The position numbers were made by a program, and so were the translations under genes. A stretch of 64,000 bases of DNA from an uncultured Pontibacter sp. (GTDB lineage: Bacteria; Bacteroidota; Bacteroidia; Cytophagales; Hymenobacteraceae): contig NZ_CANMNI010000003.1 in NCBI RefSeq assembly GCF_947499215.1, positions 186,001 to 250,000 of the forward strand, read 5' to 3'. This document shows, piece by piece, positions 1 through 7,640 of the stretch (within the stretch, counting starts at the first letter, position 1; the number at the start of each line of letters is the position of its first letter). The notes beneath the pieces were generated by a model that saw nothing but the letters and a program-made list of their open reading frames with translations, did no database searches and was not told the DNA's origin.

Positions 1-1078
1 CAATGTCCCGAAAAGTTAATGTGACAGTTTTCTTTACCTTTTCGCGACCTTCAGTTACATAAACAGGAGCTGACTGCGTCTCAAGTCTCTCAGATACGGC
101 TATAACTTTAGCCATATCGCCATTATAAAGCTCCGTTCCGTAAGTATGGTAGTTGTTATTATTGATCAGAATAACATCGCCAGCCACTATATCCTTACAG
201 TTCGGGAATATCTTTTCACGGATAGCTTTATTGTATGACAGGCATTGGGCATTGCTAAAGGAAATTACTACACCGTTACCCACCTCAGGGAGTGGAAAGT
301 GATTGGTATAACTTTCGGCTATCTCCTCAGCATTCGCTTTGATAAAATACTTGTTATCGAAATCTAATTCAAGCTCAGTCCTGACAGCATGTGCCATCAA
401 ATCTCTGAACTTTGAGGCATTGTGAAGTATAGGATTCTCAGCAGCCTGGCGCATCACGGTCTTCATCTCAGCCTCGGCTACAGAAATCTGGTGTTCTTCG
501 AAATAGCTTTTCTCAAAGGCTAAGGATGTAGGATCCGTTACCGGCGGTAGCTGTGCAGGATCACCAACAAAAATGATTTTATTCTGCGAGGTCTTGATCT
601 TAGAATAGGTGAGCAGATCGGATAGCAACTTTCCTGTGCCGAAAGTAAAAAGCTCATGCTGAACCTTTTTTTCGGCAATCATTGAGGCTTCATCCACAAT
701 GATTACTCTTCTTTCTTCAATTTCGTCCTTAATTGGGAAGTAATAATGAAAAGACTTTTCTGCTACATCCTCTGATTCAACTTCTTTTAACTGTAACTTC
801 TCAAAGTTATAAATACCACGATGGATGGTCATCCCACGTCCAGTCCTATCACGTAATACCTTAGCCGCTCTTCCTGTTGGAGCCAACATAGCAAAGTCTT
901 TCCCTGTAGCTTTTAGGTGTGTTACTAATCCTTTCAGAATAGTAGTCTTACCGCTTCCAGCATACCCCTTCAGTATGAATACCTGACTGTCACTGTTTAG
1001 GAAAGACTCAATCTTCTCTAAAGCGGTGCTTTGGTCATCATTAAGGGTTAGGTGCTGGAAATGGTAGAATATGCTCAT
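1..1078 (-). CDS. RecD/Pif1-like SF1 DNA helicase, C-terminus cut by window edge
   Basis: ATP-dependent DNA helicase of superfamily 1. Reading leftwards from the ATG at 1078-1076, the protein opens with a short lead, then a Walker A loop (GYAGSGKTT, about residues 38-46), a motif Ia segment (LAPTGRAAKVL), a DEAS Walker B (VIIVDEASM) and a motif III segment (GDPAQLPPV). It stays open to base 1, so about 359 residues are visible and the 3' end is missing. It lies downstream of the four retron-associated genes on the same strand, but has its own promoter region with a -7 box (1104-1097) and a copy of the GTGCAG-N5-CTGCA palindrome found at the WYL/retron promoters, so it probably belongs to that regulon. 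The helicase call is secure; a role in the retron system is inference. Confidence 0.88.
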   Translation of the reverse strand, partial: MSIFYHFQHLTLNDDQSTALEKIESFLNSDSQVFILKGYAGSGKTTILKGLVTHLKATGKDFAMLAPTGRAAKVLRDRTGRGMTIHRGIYNFEKLQLKEVESEDVAEKSFHYYFPIKDEIEERRVIIVDEASMIAEKKVQHELFTFGTGKLLSDLLTYSKIKTSQNKIIFVGDPAQLPPVTDPTSLAFEKSYFEEHQISVAEAEMKTVMRQAAENPILHNASKFRDLMAHAVRTELELDFDNKYFIKANAEEIAESYTNHFPLPEVGNGVVISFSNAQCLSYNKAIREKIFPNCKDIVAGDVILINNNNYHTYGTELYNGDMAKVIAVSERLETQSAPVYVTEGREKVKKTVTLTFRDI

Positions 1079-1096
1079 GTTTTATCGATTACAAAA

Positions 1097-1104
1097 CAAA
1101 GGTA
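1097..1104 (-). promoter_or_regulatory. Bacteroidota -7 promoter box of the helicase gene
   Basis: The minus strand reads TACCTTTG, an exact match to TAnnTTTG, about 19 bases before the helicase ATG. No convincing TTG -33 element was found at the usual distance; that interval is occupied by the palindrome at 1115-1131. Confidence 0.5.
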
Positions 1105-1114
1105 TAGAGCAAGT

Positions 1115-1131
1115 GTGCAGTGGTTCTGCAT
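1115..1131. promoter_or_regulatory. Operator-like palindrome, third copy of the WYL-locus repeat
   Basis: GTGCAG-TGGTT-CTGCAT, the same 6-5-6 layout as the two copies between the retron and the WYL gene, with one arm mismatch at the last base. It sits just upstream of the helicase -7 box, where a bound repressor would block the polymerase. It suggests the helicase is co-regulated with the retron and the WYL gene. Confidence 0.6.
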
Positions 1132-1203
1132 AGTTTTCTTATAGAATTATTTTATAAGGTGTCAATGATTGAGTGTACTAAGGTATAAATGTTATGAAAT
1201 TCT

Positions 1204-2274
1204 TTAAGCAGATGGCAGATGAAGAATATCAATAATAAAGCTTAATATACTAGTGCATTTTTGGTAAGCTTCTATACTGCCTTGGTTATCAATTAGCTTT
1301 TGCTTTAAAATAACTTCGGTATTACTATGTATAAAGTCTACTTTGTTCCTATATCTATTTAATTTGTCTATAAATTCCGAGCGAACTCTGTGGTGAGTCC
1401 AGTTTTGTTGATACCTTAGAATACCACAGATTTGGTTAGATAGATTGATTTGGTATGCAGTTGTAGTAAGAGCTTTAGAATCTACTTTAACAAATTCATC
1501 TTTAATAGTAGAAAATTTCGTCTTAATAGTTCCATCGCTATCTACGGACTGTAAAACTTCACCATTAGAGGCTAAAATCCATTCTAAGTCTTTCTCATTT
1601 TCTCTCTTATAGTAGGAGTGCGAGATTTCTTCCAGAATTGACCAAAAAACAATAAAGGCTACAACTTCCTTATTAAACAATAAAGTTTGTTTTTCAATCT
1701 CAGTAATTCTTCGGAAAAGAATTCCATATCCTATTTTAAGCTTTTCTTCAATTCTATGTCTGATGTTTTGATTTTCGATACTTTGTTGACTGAGTTCATG
1801 AATCTGAATAATGCTTCTCCAAATCTCCTTTCTCTTGATGCTTTCAATTTTAAGGGTAGCGACTGAGTCTAACAGCTGACTATAATTCTGTCGAGAGAAT
1901 GCTATATCATTAGCAAAATCTGGATGTTCCTTAACATAGAAGCTATCAGCTCCATTTTCCAACATTGAAAATATATTCCAAACTTTATTAGTGGCTGTAA
2001 TTACAATTATGGGTGTAGAGAAATTAACATTGTAGAAATTTGATTTTATAGTTTTTAATATTTTATAACCGCCATAATCCTTTATGTTTCTGGAATTATG
2101 ATCTTGTTCTCCAAATCTTAAATCCAATAATATGAGTTCGTATTCTACTTTCTCTACCTCTTCTAAAGCGCTGTCTAAATCAGAAATTGAGAATATCTCT
2201 AAAGTTAGAACTTGTTCTAATACCTCTTGCCAACCTCTTTCAGCTTCATCGTCTATTAATAGTACTTTCATCAT
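1204..2274 (-). CDS. Receiver domain fused to a HEPN-like RNase domain (putative effector)
   Basis: The N-terminal ~120 residues form a response-regulator receiver: acidic pair D8-D9, phosphoacceptor-position D51 (LILLDLRFG), switch T93 (VITAT) and K115. After a helical linker comes an all-helical C-terminal domain with a hydrophobic helix (VAFIVFWSILEEI, about 205-217) and an R309-N-x5-H316 motif (RYRNKVDFIH). Helices placed this way around an Rx4-6H motif are the signature of HEPN domains, many of which are metal-independent RNases and defence toxins. No DNA-binding output domain is visible. It is the last gene of the operon that begins with the retron RT and overlaps the preceding gene by 4 bp. 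The receiver is confident; HEPN is a motif-level inference; the effector role is inferred from context. Confidence 0.7.
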   Translation of the reverse strand: MMKVLLIDDEAERGWQEVLEQVLTLEIFSISDLDSALEEVEKVEYELILLDLRFGEQDHNSRNIKDYGGYKILKTIKSNFYNVNFSTPIIVITATNKVWNIFSMLENGADSFYVKEHPDFANDIAFSRQNYSQLLDSVATLKIESIKRKEIWRSIIQIHELSQQSIENQNIRHRIEEKLKIGYGILFRRITEIEKQTLLFNKEVVAFIVFWSILEEISHSYYKRENEKDLEWILASNGEVLQSVDSDGTIKTKFSTIKDEFVKVDSKALTTTAYQINLSNQICGILRYQQNWTHHRVRSEFIDKLNRYRNKVDFIHSNTEVILKQKLIDNQGSIEAYQKCTSILSFIIDILHLPSA

Positions 2275-2999
2275 CGCTTTCTTTTATTAGCAGGCAACTC
2301 GATTTTTCCTAGGATCTTTAGACCTGGTAAGCGTTCAGCATATTTTTGTTCTGCATTTATTACTTCTTGAGATCTTATATCTTCTATCCTATTAACAGCT
2401 AATAGCCATTTAAAGTAAATATGACTTAATTTTTCTTGTTGATCTTTCAATGTTTTGATTGAATCTGCTTTGATACCACTAACCTCACATAATCTATAGA
2501 GTCCCCACACATTTGATATACTATGCGAATCATAATAATTTTCAGGAACGTCAATTAGGATTTTTTTCAACTCTCTTAAAAGTTGACTGTGGTTTAATAG
2601 CTTCTTTTGATTTCTAAGGTGTTTAGAAATCGTCTCAATACTAAAATCAATTAAAGAAACTCCTTCCGTTAGCAAAATCTGATATAGGCTACAGAAAGAC
2701 GTAATTTCTTCTAATGTTTCTGGGCCATATAGATATATGTTAGAATCTTGATTCAAGCCTTTTGTGGTTCTTATGTGCAACGCTAATCTAAGCCCAAGGT
2801 AATCGCTCACATTATCTCCAAAAGAAGTTGGAATAAAGATATTCGTATAGCAAACTGATAACTCAGTTTTTATGAGAGCGTCCATCCAGATGTCTATATT
2901 GGTCTTGTGATCTAGAAAGAGAATTTTTTCTTCTATGTCAACTCCAAAATCGCCTGATCTTAGAATAGATTTGTCTTCCCTAAATATTAAATTAATCAT
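2271..2999 (-). CDS. Unknown protein with degenerate receiver-like N-terminus
   Basis: I do not recognise a named family. Residues about 50-110 follow a receiver-like strand/helix order: a strand ending NIFIPTSFG where a receiver would carry its aspartate, a helix resembling SDYLGLRLALHIR, and a strand IYLYG. The phosphoacceptor Asp is replaced, so it would be a pseudo-receiver if the fold holds. The rest (about 110-242) is helical and ends in a basic tail (ANKRKR). It starts inside the preceding gene (8-bp overlap) and overlaps the receiver-HEPN gene by 4 bp, so the three products are probably translated together and may form a complex. The receiver reading is weak and needs structure prediction. 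Confidence 0.55.
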   Translation of the reverse strand: MINLIFREDKSILRSGDFGVDIEEKILFLDHKTNIDIWMDALIKTELSVCYTNIFIPTSFGDNVSDYLGLRLALHIRTTKGLNQDSNIYLYGPETLEEITSFCSLYQILLTEGVSLIDFSIETISKHLRNQKKLLNHSQLLRELKKILIDVPENYYDSHSISNVWGLYRLCEVSGIKADSIKTLKDQQEKLSHIYFKWLLAVNRIEDIRSQEVINAEQKYAERLPGLKILGKIELPANKRKR

Positions 3000-3636
3000 T
3001 TATGTAAAGTGTTATCAGCTTATTTATTCTATATCTGAAGAAACCTACCTCAACACTTTCTTGTGTTAACTTTTCAAGTTCTTTCTCTTTTCCTATTATT
3101 TTTAAAAAGTTATTGACAAGGAACTCGAACCGTTCATTTGTAGGAATCGTATCCGAATTTTTCTTTTTATAAAGCATTTTCCACAATTCATTTCTTTGCT
3201 GAGCAATGATTTCGAACTCATAGTTCTTCCCATATGCTAAATGCTCAAGCTTTTCATTTTGCTGTCTGTACTGTTCAGTAAAAAACTCGAGATTCTTGTA
3301 TATCCATTCGACAGGCAGAGAAGCATAATTTTCATTTTTAATAATCCTATTATATGTTCCTCCGCTAAACAAGACTACCTTCATTTTTTCACTTAGTTGG
3401 ATGATGTCTTGCCTAATTCGATCAACATTTTTTTCATGTTTATTGTACATGGTATCAAAGAAAGAATCATGGAACAGCACAATGTTGGCTTGGTCTGAGA
3501 AAATAGACGCTTTGGCGTTATCAAGTTCATCTTTTGTATAAATAGGCTTGATGAATTCTTTATATTCATCAAACTTCTCTGTTGTCCAAGAGTAGTTCTC
3601 CTGTCTTAGCCTTTTCTCATCTATAAGGTAAATCAT
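2992..3636 (-). CDS. Unknown protein, possible atypical receiver
   Basis: Not a family I can name. The N-terminus starts MIYLIDEK, a first strand with an acidic pair (D6-E7). A strand at about 52-57 ends in D57 (IVLFHDSF), and a later strand (MKVVLFSGG) carries S91; these are the spots of the acidic pair, phosphoacceptor and switch Ser/Thr in a receiver. No conserved Lys is obvious. The remainder is helical and charged. It overlaps its upstream neighbour by 4 bp and its downstream neighbour by 8 bp, so it is an integral member of the retron operon. It may relay or bind a phosphoryl signal between the 407-aa protein and the receiver-HEPN protein; that is inference. Confidence 0.55.
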   Translation of the reverse strand: MIYLIDEKRLRQENYSWTTEKFDEYKEFIKPIYTKDELDNAKASIFSDQANIVLFHDSFFDTMYNKHEKNVDRIRQDIIQLSEKMKVVLFSGGTYNRIIKNENYASLPVEWIYKNLEFFTEQYRQQNEKLEHLAYGKNYEFEIIAQQRNELWKMLYKKKNSDTIPTNERFEFLVNNFLKIIGKEKELEKLTQESVEVGFFRYRINKLITLYIND

Positions 3637-4856
3637 GATAATCTATAAAATGTAAAATCAAATTGAACACCAGAGAAGTGCTTAAGTGGAGTGGCATTTT
3701 CTAACTTAGGCCATAGAGAAACTTTTGAGAACTCGTTATTCGGAAATTCTGCACTTAGCGTTAAATCAGACAGTCCATTTACTTGATTTTTAATGAGTCC
3801 TGTTGTTGTGCTACCATATCTATCTAGCCCCTTTGCTGTTTTGCCATAAACTGAGTTAATATGGTTTATGCTAAAAACTATTTTTATTTCTGTTCCATCG
3901 CTTATTTCTTTAAGTGATAAATTAAACAGTGGTTTTTTTTCTTCAAGGCTATGATTGTCTTGCCAGTGTTCAATACACATTTGAATTACTTTCTTATAAG
4001 CTTGGGAAACTTTTTCTACATCTGAATAAAACCTTATTCCTTCGTTGACATTATTAATATTGAAATCAAAGTCGGAGAAAACGGTTCTATTAATTCTTTT
4101 AATTATCTTTTTAAGATCTGTAGTATCTCTGAACTCTATTTGGCCTTTGAAATGTGAGATGACTTCATTAAAAGTGCTGAGGGGAGTACCATCTTGGAGT
4201 TCAAGAACCTCTTTTAAGGAACAGGTAGCATAGTTCAAGTCGAAGTCAGGGTTTGGACACTTCCCAGGATTTTGTTTACACCATTCTTCTATTTCCTGAG
4301 CCCCCCAACTAATCTTTAAGGACTCTTGTGACCACCCTAGGTTCTTTTTTAGAAACAAGAATTCATTGATTTTTCCTACTAAGGCAGAGTTGACAGTATA
4401 TTTCTTAGTAAGAGCCTCGAACTCATCCTGAATTTTTTGCATGTGGACTTTATAGTCGTACTGATTAGTATTCAATTCATGCAGAAGACTCTCGAGGAGG
4501 TTTTTGTCAATCTTATGAGTAGTAGATTTAAGGACAATATTCTGGTTAAATTCATTTAAAAATCTTGCTGTGTTTCTTGGGTCAGTGTAAGAGTCTGGAA
4601 GCATCGCTTTTACATTGTTGTGCTTACGCTTAGTAACAGGAGTAGGAAGTTTTTCTTTATAAGGGTTGTCGGTAAAACCATTTTCTGATAAGATTTTTTT
4701 TTCTAACCTATCAAGCCTCTTTAAGATAATCTCATCGTTGTTTTCAAGCTTTTTTAACTCTACATGAGTAAGAGAAAATAACTTCTCTTTATGTTGATTA
4801 GTTAACCTCTTATCATTGAATAAATCGATGATAAAGTCAATTTTAGTTTTGTCCAT
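3633..4856 (-). CDS. Unknown 407-aa protein, possible divergent histidine-kinase-like ATPase
   Basis: No confident family match. The N-terminal ~100 residues are charged and helical, followed by a long helical middle with a Cys-containing loop (EEWCKQNPGKCPNP, about 191-204). The last 170 residues alternate helix and strand in the order expected of a GHKL ATPase: a helix like an N-box region (FYSDVEKVSQAYKKVIQMC, about 277-294), strands at about 310-330, a Gly/Thr-rich turn (GSTTTGLIKN) and closing strands. Canonical N, G1 and G2 motifs are not evident, so catalytic activity is doubtful. It begins 45 bp after the RT stop and is the first gene after the RT. Paired with receiver-like partners, a kinase-like or sensor role is the simplest guess. 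Confidence 0.5.
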   Translation of the reverse strand: MDKTKIDFIIDLFNDKRLTNQHKEKLFSLTHVELKKLENNDEIILKRLDRLEKKILSENGFTDNPYKEKLPTPVTKRKHNNVKAMLPDSYTDPRNTARFLNEFNQNIVLKSTTHKIDKNLLESLLHELNTNQYDYKVHMQKIQDEFEALTKKYTVNSALVGKINEFLFLKKNLGWSQESLKISWGAQEIEEWCKQNPGKCPNPDFDLNYATCSLKEVLELQDGTPLSTFNEVISHFKGQIEFRDTTDLKKIIKRINRTVFSDFDFNINNVNEGIRFYSDVEKVSQAYKKVIQMCIEHWQDNHSLEEKKPLFNLSLKEISDGTEIKIVFSINHINSVYGKTAKGLDRYGSTTTGLIKNQVNGLSDLTLSAEFPNNEFSKVSLWPKLENATPLKHFSGVQFDFTFYRLS

Positions 4857-4901
4857 TTCTCTAAGCCATTTACTAAACTAGTTGTAGGTATAGACTAAAA
4901 A

Positions 4902-6170
4902 TTAATCAAGGAGAAGATCGTCTTCTGAAAAAGAAGAAATCTTAGTGCCTTTTGTCGGCTCATTATAAAATAGAGCCATCGCCTGTTCGATTCCTTCCTT
5001 TTCCCACACTTCAAGAATATGGGAGAAGAGTGCCGCTTTATCATATTGTAACTGATTTGTCACCCTATTATATCGCTCCACCAGTTTTAGATAAGCAGTA
5101 TTATCCGCACCTTTTACCATCTTAAGATAGTCAAGTTTTCCCTTAATGACGTTGGCCATGTCAGGCTTACCCTTTTTGACATAACCTTTATCTGCTTTGT
5201 ACTGCTGTACAAAGAAAGAATAAGCTCTATCATAGCCATACTGCTCCCAATAATAAAGCCACATGCGTAGCTGTTTAATATATCGCTTGGGCACATTCAC
5301 ATCATCATTAACCACAATACCAGTAACTTCCTGCCGGTATCCCTGTTTCTGTAGACGAGTCTTACTTGGCTTGATATGAAAGTTTTGGGCAGCGATAATG
5401 CGATGAAGTTCTTTTAGGAATTCGCTACCCTCCTGGTACACGTTGTGTTGCGAACTAAACGTAATATCATCGGCATAGCGGCTATACTTTAGGCTAAAGC
5501 GTTTGGCAACAGCACTAAGGTAAAAGTCTAGCTGCTGGCAGATAATATTGGTAAGAGTAGGAGATGTAGGCGCACCTTGTGGTAGAACATTTCTTACGAC
5601 TTTCTGCCACGAAGCATCTGGCTGAATACGTTCTACTTCCATCTCATGGCAGCACAAGGATGCTATTAGATTTGCAAGCTTAAGCTTGTTGCTCTTCTCG
5701 TTGAGATTGAAAGGAGGAAACTTTAGCCTGCCCCATACACGTGCCTGATCAATGCTGGGGAAGAAGTCTTTTAAGTCAAGATTGTAGACGTAGAGGCTGT
5801 TGGTGTGTAACTTCGCATTATCTACAATAGACTTGCCTGGAACAAAACCAGTAGCAGCTTTATGCTGGTGTTGGGCATAGACGGTTTGCAGGATCAAGTT
5901 TAGGCACTTCTGAATAACCTTCAATCCTTTAGAAGGGGCATGTATTGTTCTTTCAGCGCCGGATTTCTTTTTAATAAAGAATACTGTGTAGCGGTTCTTG
6001 CTAGCCTTCGAGTTGCTGTGATAGTTGATGTGTTTTAGAGCAAAAGGAACAGCTTTCTCTCCATAGATGATAACTTTAGCATAATTGAGAAGACTAAGTA
6101 AGTCTTCTTTGCTCTTCATGCTGCTGAAGTTGGAAAGGATGTACTGGCTTTGTTCTTCTGTGATATTCAT
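4902..6170 (-). CDS. Retron reverse transcriptase
   Basis: RNA-directed DNA polymerase that would copy the adjacent msd RNA into msDNA. In the 422-aa form chosen here, motifs are in order: NAxxH (N118-H122), motif A LDLKDFF with D132, QGAPTSP (198-204), YADD (232-235) and VTG (282-284). NAxxH plus VTG marks retron RTs and separates them from group II intron and DGR enzymes. About 130 residues follow VTG, including the GKLDYLKMVKG segment, and may bind RNA or partners. The open frame extends 62 codons further to 6356, but that stretch overlaps the msd and a2 of the RNA gene. The ATG at 6170, 20 bases past the a2 repeat, is therefore the likely start. It heads a five-gene minus-strand operon. 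Confidence 0.92.
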   Translation of the reverse strand: MNITEEQSQYILSNFSSMKSKEDLLSLLNYAKVIIYGEKAVPFALKHINYHSNSKASKNRYTVFFIKKKSGAERTIHAPSKGLKVIQKCLNLILQTVYAQHQHKAATGFVPGKSIVDNAKLHTNSLYVYNLDLKDFFPSIDQARVWGRLKFPPFNLNEKSNKLKLANLIASLCCHEMEVERIQPDASWQKVVRNVLPQGAPTSPTLTNIICQQLDFYLSAVAKRFSLKYSRYADDITFSSQHNVYQEGSEFLKELHRIIAAQNFHIKPSKTRLQKQGYRQEVTGIVVNDDVNVPKRYIKQLRMWLYYWEQYGYDRAYSFFVQQYKADKGYVKKGKPDMANVIKGKLDYLKMVKGADNTAYLKLVERYNRVTNQLQYDKAALFSHILEVWEKEGIEQAMALFYNEPTKGTKISSFSEDDLLLD

Positions 6171-6190
6171 CTTGCTAGCTAAAATGCTCC

Positions 6191-6447
6191 TGAATGCCTG
6201 CTCGTGTTTTCTTTGTTTATAAAAACTAGAAAAAGAAAAAGAAATTAAGAGAAAAGACACTGCAACTTGTAATGCATATAGAAAGCATATAGATATAACA
6301 AATTGAGCCTTTTCAACAACTAAGAGAGCGTCGACAATGACACCTCTAACCTTCATCCCATATTGCTATGGGACACCAGCCGATTCTCACACAGGATTAT
6401 TCCTGCGCGACAGCTGGCAAAAATCAAAATCTTAGAGCAGGCATTCA
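6191..6447 (-). ncRNA. Retron msr-msd RNA gene
   Basis: Read on the minus strand, a1 (6447-6435) and a2 (6203-6191) are perfect 13-bp inverse complements enclosing about 230 nt. Just after a1 a G at about 6431 (context CTAAG) is the candidate branch guanosine. The msr part has a nested stem-loop (CCAGC/GCTGG arms, 6376-6380 and 6413-6417, enclosing CAGGA/TCCTG at 6392-6405) and a perfect 7-bp hairpin with GCAA loop (6356-6373). The msd part folds into a long stem: GAAAAGGC (6314-6307) with GTCTTTTC (6258-6251), then CAATTTGT (6305-6298) with ACAAGTTG (6270-6263), each with one wobble pair. An 8-bp direct repeat lies near the tip (6274-6281 and 6285-6292). Layout and position before the RT fit known retrons; the exact msr/msd border is not determinable by eye. 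Confidence 0.87.
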
Positions 6448-6477
6448 AAGAACATGTTGCAAAGTAAATATAAAACT

Positions 6478-6494
6478 GTGCAGTACAACTGCAC
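6478..6494. promoter_or_regulatory. WYL-type operator at the retron promoter
   Basis: Perfect palindrome GTGCAG-TACAA-CTGCAC. It abuts the minus-strand -7 box of the retron RNA, so binding there would block initiation. Identical arms recur at 6566-6582 and, with one mismatch, at 1115-1131. The divergent WYL protein is the obvious candidate ligand, by analogy to WYL repressors of defence loci such as BrxR and CapW. Confidence 0.7.
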
Positions 6495-6501
6495 AAATGT
6501 A
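6494..6501 (-). promoter_or_regulatory. Probable -7 box of the retron RNA and operon
   Basis: The minus strand reads TACATTTG, an exact TAnnTTTG match whose last base is the first base of the operator. Transcription from here would begin about 40 nt before the a1 repeat. No clear TTG -33 element was found. Confidence 0.5.
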
Positions 6502-6565
6502 ATGTCTTATTTTTATTTTGCAGTTGGTTTGTAAAACATTTACATCACAAAGAGAATAGGTACCT

Positions 6566-6582
6566 GTGCAGTAGAGCTGCAC
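6566..6582. promoter_or_regulatory. WYL-type operator at the regulator's own promoter
   Basis: Perfect palindrome GTGCAG-TAGAG-CTGCAC, ending 17 bases before the WYL ATG. A one-mismatch -7 box (TACCTGTG, 6561-6568) overlaps its left arm, which suggests autoregulation. Confidence 0.68.
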
Positions 6583-6599
6583 TCTTCCAGCAAAAAGCT

Positions 6600-7637
6600 A
6601 TGGCGAGAAACAAACATGCAGTAATTCGATATAAAGTGCTTGATAGGTGTTTTAGCAATCCAGGAAAGCGTTACTTTATTCAAGATCTTATTGATGAGTG
6701 CAATAAAGTTTTACTCGATATAGATCCTGATTCGAAAGGTATAAGCCGTAGGCAGATTTTTGAGGATATAGCTTTTATGGAGAGCAGTGAAGGCTATAGT
6801 ATAGAATTAGAAAAGCACAGAGATAACAAGAAGGTATACTATAGGTATGCTGACAATTCTTTCTCAATTGATAACTCACCTTTAAATGAAGTCGAAAAAA
6901 ATCAGCTCCGTAATGCTATGGCTATCTTGGCTCAGTTTAAGGGGATGCCACAGTTTGAATATGTGCATGAGATACTGGCTAAACTAAATCAAGGTATTGC
7001 TGGAGAACAGGAAGAAGAAGTAATAATTGACTTTGACAATAACCAATATTTAAAAGGCATTGAGTATTTAGGAGAACTGCACAATGCGATTTTCTATAAA
7101 AAGGTACTGCGTGTGAGTTACCAACCGTTTGAGAGCAATGTTCCTTATGATGTTGTTATTCATCCTTACTACCTGAAGCAATTTAATAACAGGTGGTTCC
7201 TATTTGGCTATAATCCTGACAAAGGACTTTATAACTGGAATCTGCCGCTTGATAGAATTGTGAGCATCAACGAGACCAATGGGAAATATACACTTAATAC
7301 TGAAATAGACTGGTTTGAGTATTTTGATGAAATGATTGGCGTTACGAAGCCTGTCGGAGCTACCACCGAGCTAGTAGTATTGCATTTGAAAGGTACATCG
7401 GGGAAGTATGTTGTTAACAAACCTATCCACGGCTCTCAGCATGATAAGTGGCTTAAGCCGAATCTTTTAGAGGTAAAGCTAGATTTAGTAATCAACTTTG
7501 AGTTTAAGCGTCTTATACTGTCCTATGGCAAAGATGTGGAAGTGATAAGTCCAGAGTGGTTGAAAATGGAAATAGCAGATAACCTTAAAGTTGCTTTAAA
7601 TCAGTATCAATCGGTTGCAAACTCTGATGGAGTGTAG
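6600..7637 (+). CDS. WYL-domain transcriptional regulator of the defence locus
   Basis: 345-aa regulator. The N-terminal ~85 residues resemble a winged helix (ISRRQIFEDIAFMES as recognition region). The WYL domain spans about 160-230, with the beta segment VLRVSYQPF and the typical HPYYLKQFNNRWFLFGY. A C-terminal WCX-like part follows. WYL proteins bind nucleic-acid ligands and often repress phage-defence operons. It is transcribed divergently from the retron, and two identical palindromes lie in the 153-bp intergenic region. It is the only gene of this locus on the plus strand, and ends 3 bp before the convergent YgjP-like gene. Repressor of retron, helicase and itself is the inferred role. 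Confidence 0.88.
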   Translation: MARNKHAVIRYKVLDRCFSNPGKRYFIQDLIDECNKVLLDIDPDSKGISRRQIFEDIAFMESSEGYSIELEKHRDNKKVYYRYADNSFSIDNSPLNEVEKNQLRNAMAILAQFKGMPQFEYVHEILAKLNQGIAGEQEEEVIIDFDNNQYLKGIEYLGELHNAIFYKKVLRVSYQPFESNVPYDVVIHPYYLKQFNNRWFLFGYNPDKGLYNWNLPLDRIVSINETNGKYTLNTEIDWFEYFDEMIGVTKPVGATTELVVLHLKGTSGKYVVNKPIHGSQHDKWLKPNLLEVKLDLVINFEFKRLILSYGKDVEVISPEWLKMEIADNLKVALNQYQSVANSDGV

Positions 7638-7640
7638 AGA

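Noticed and set aside
4902..6170. Group II intron maturase or diversity-generating retroelement
   Set aside because: No maturase X/HNH domain, no template/variable repeat pair; NAxxH and VTG mark a retron RT.
6171..6356. 62-codon N-terminal extension of the retron RT
   Set aside because: It overlaps msd and a2 of the RNA gene and has no RT character; the ATG at 6170 is taken.
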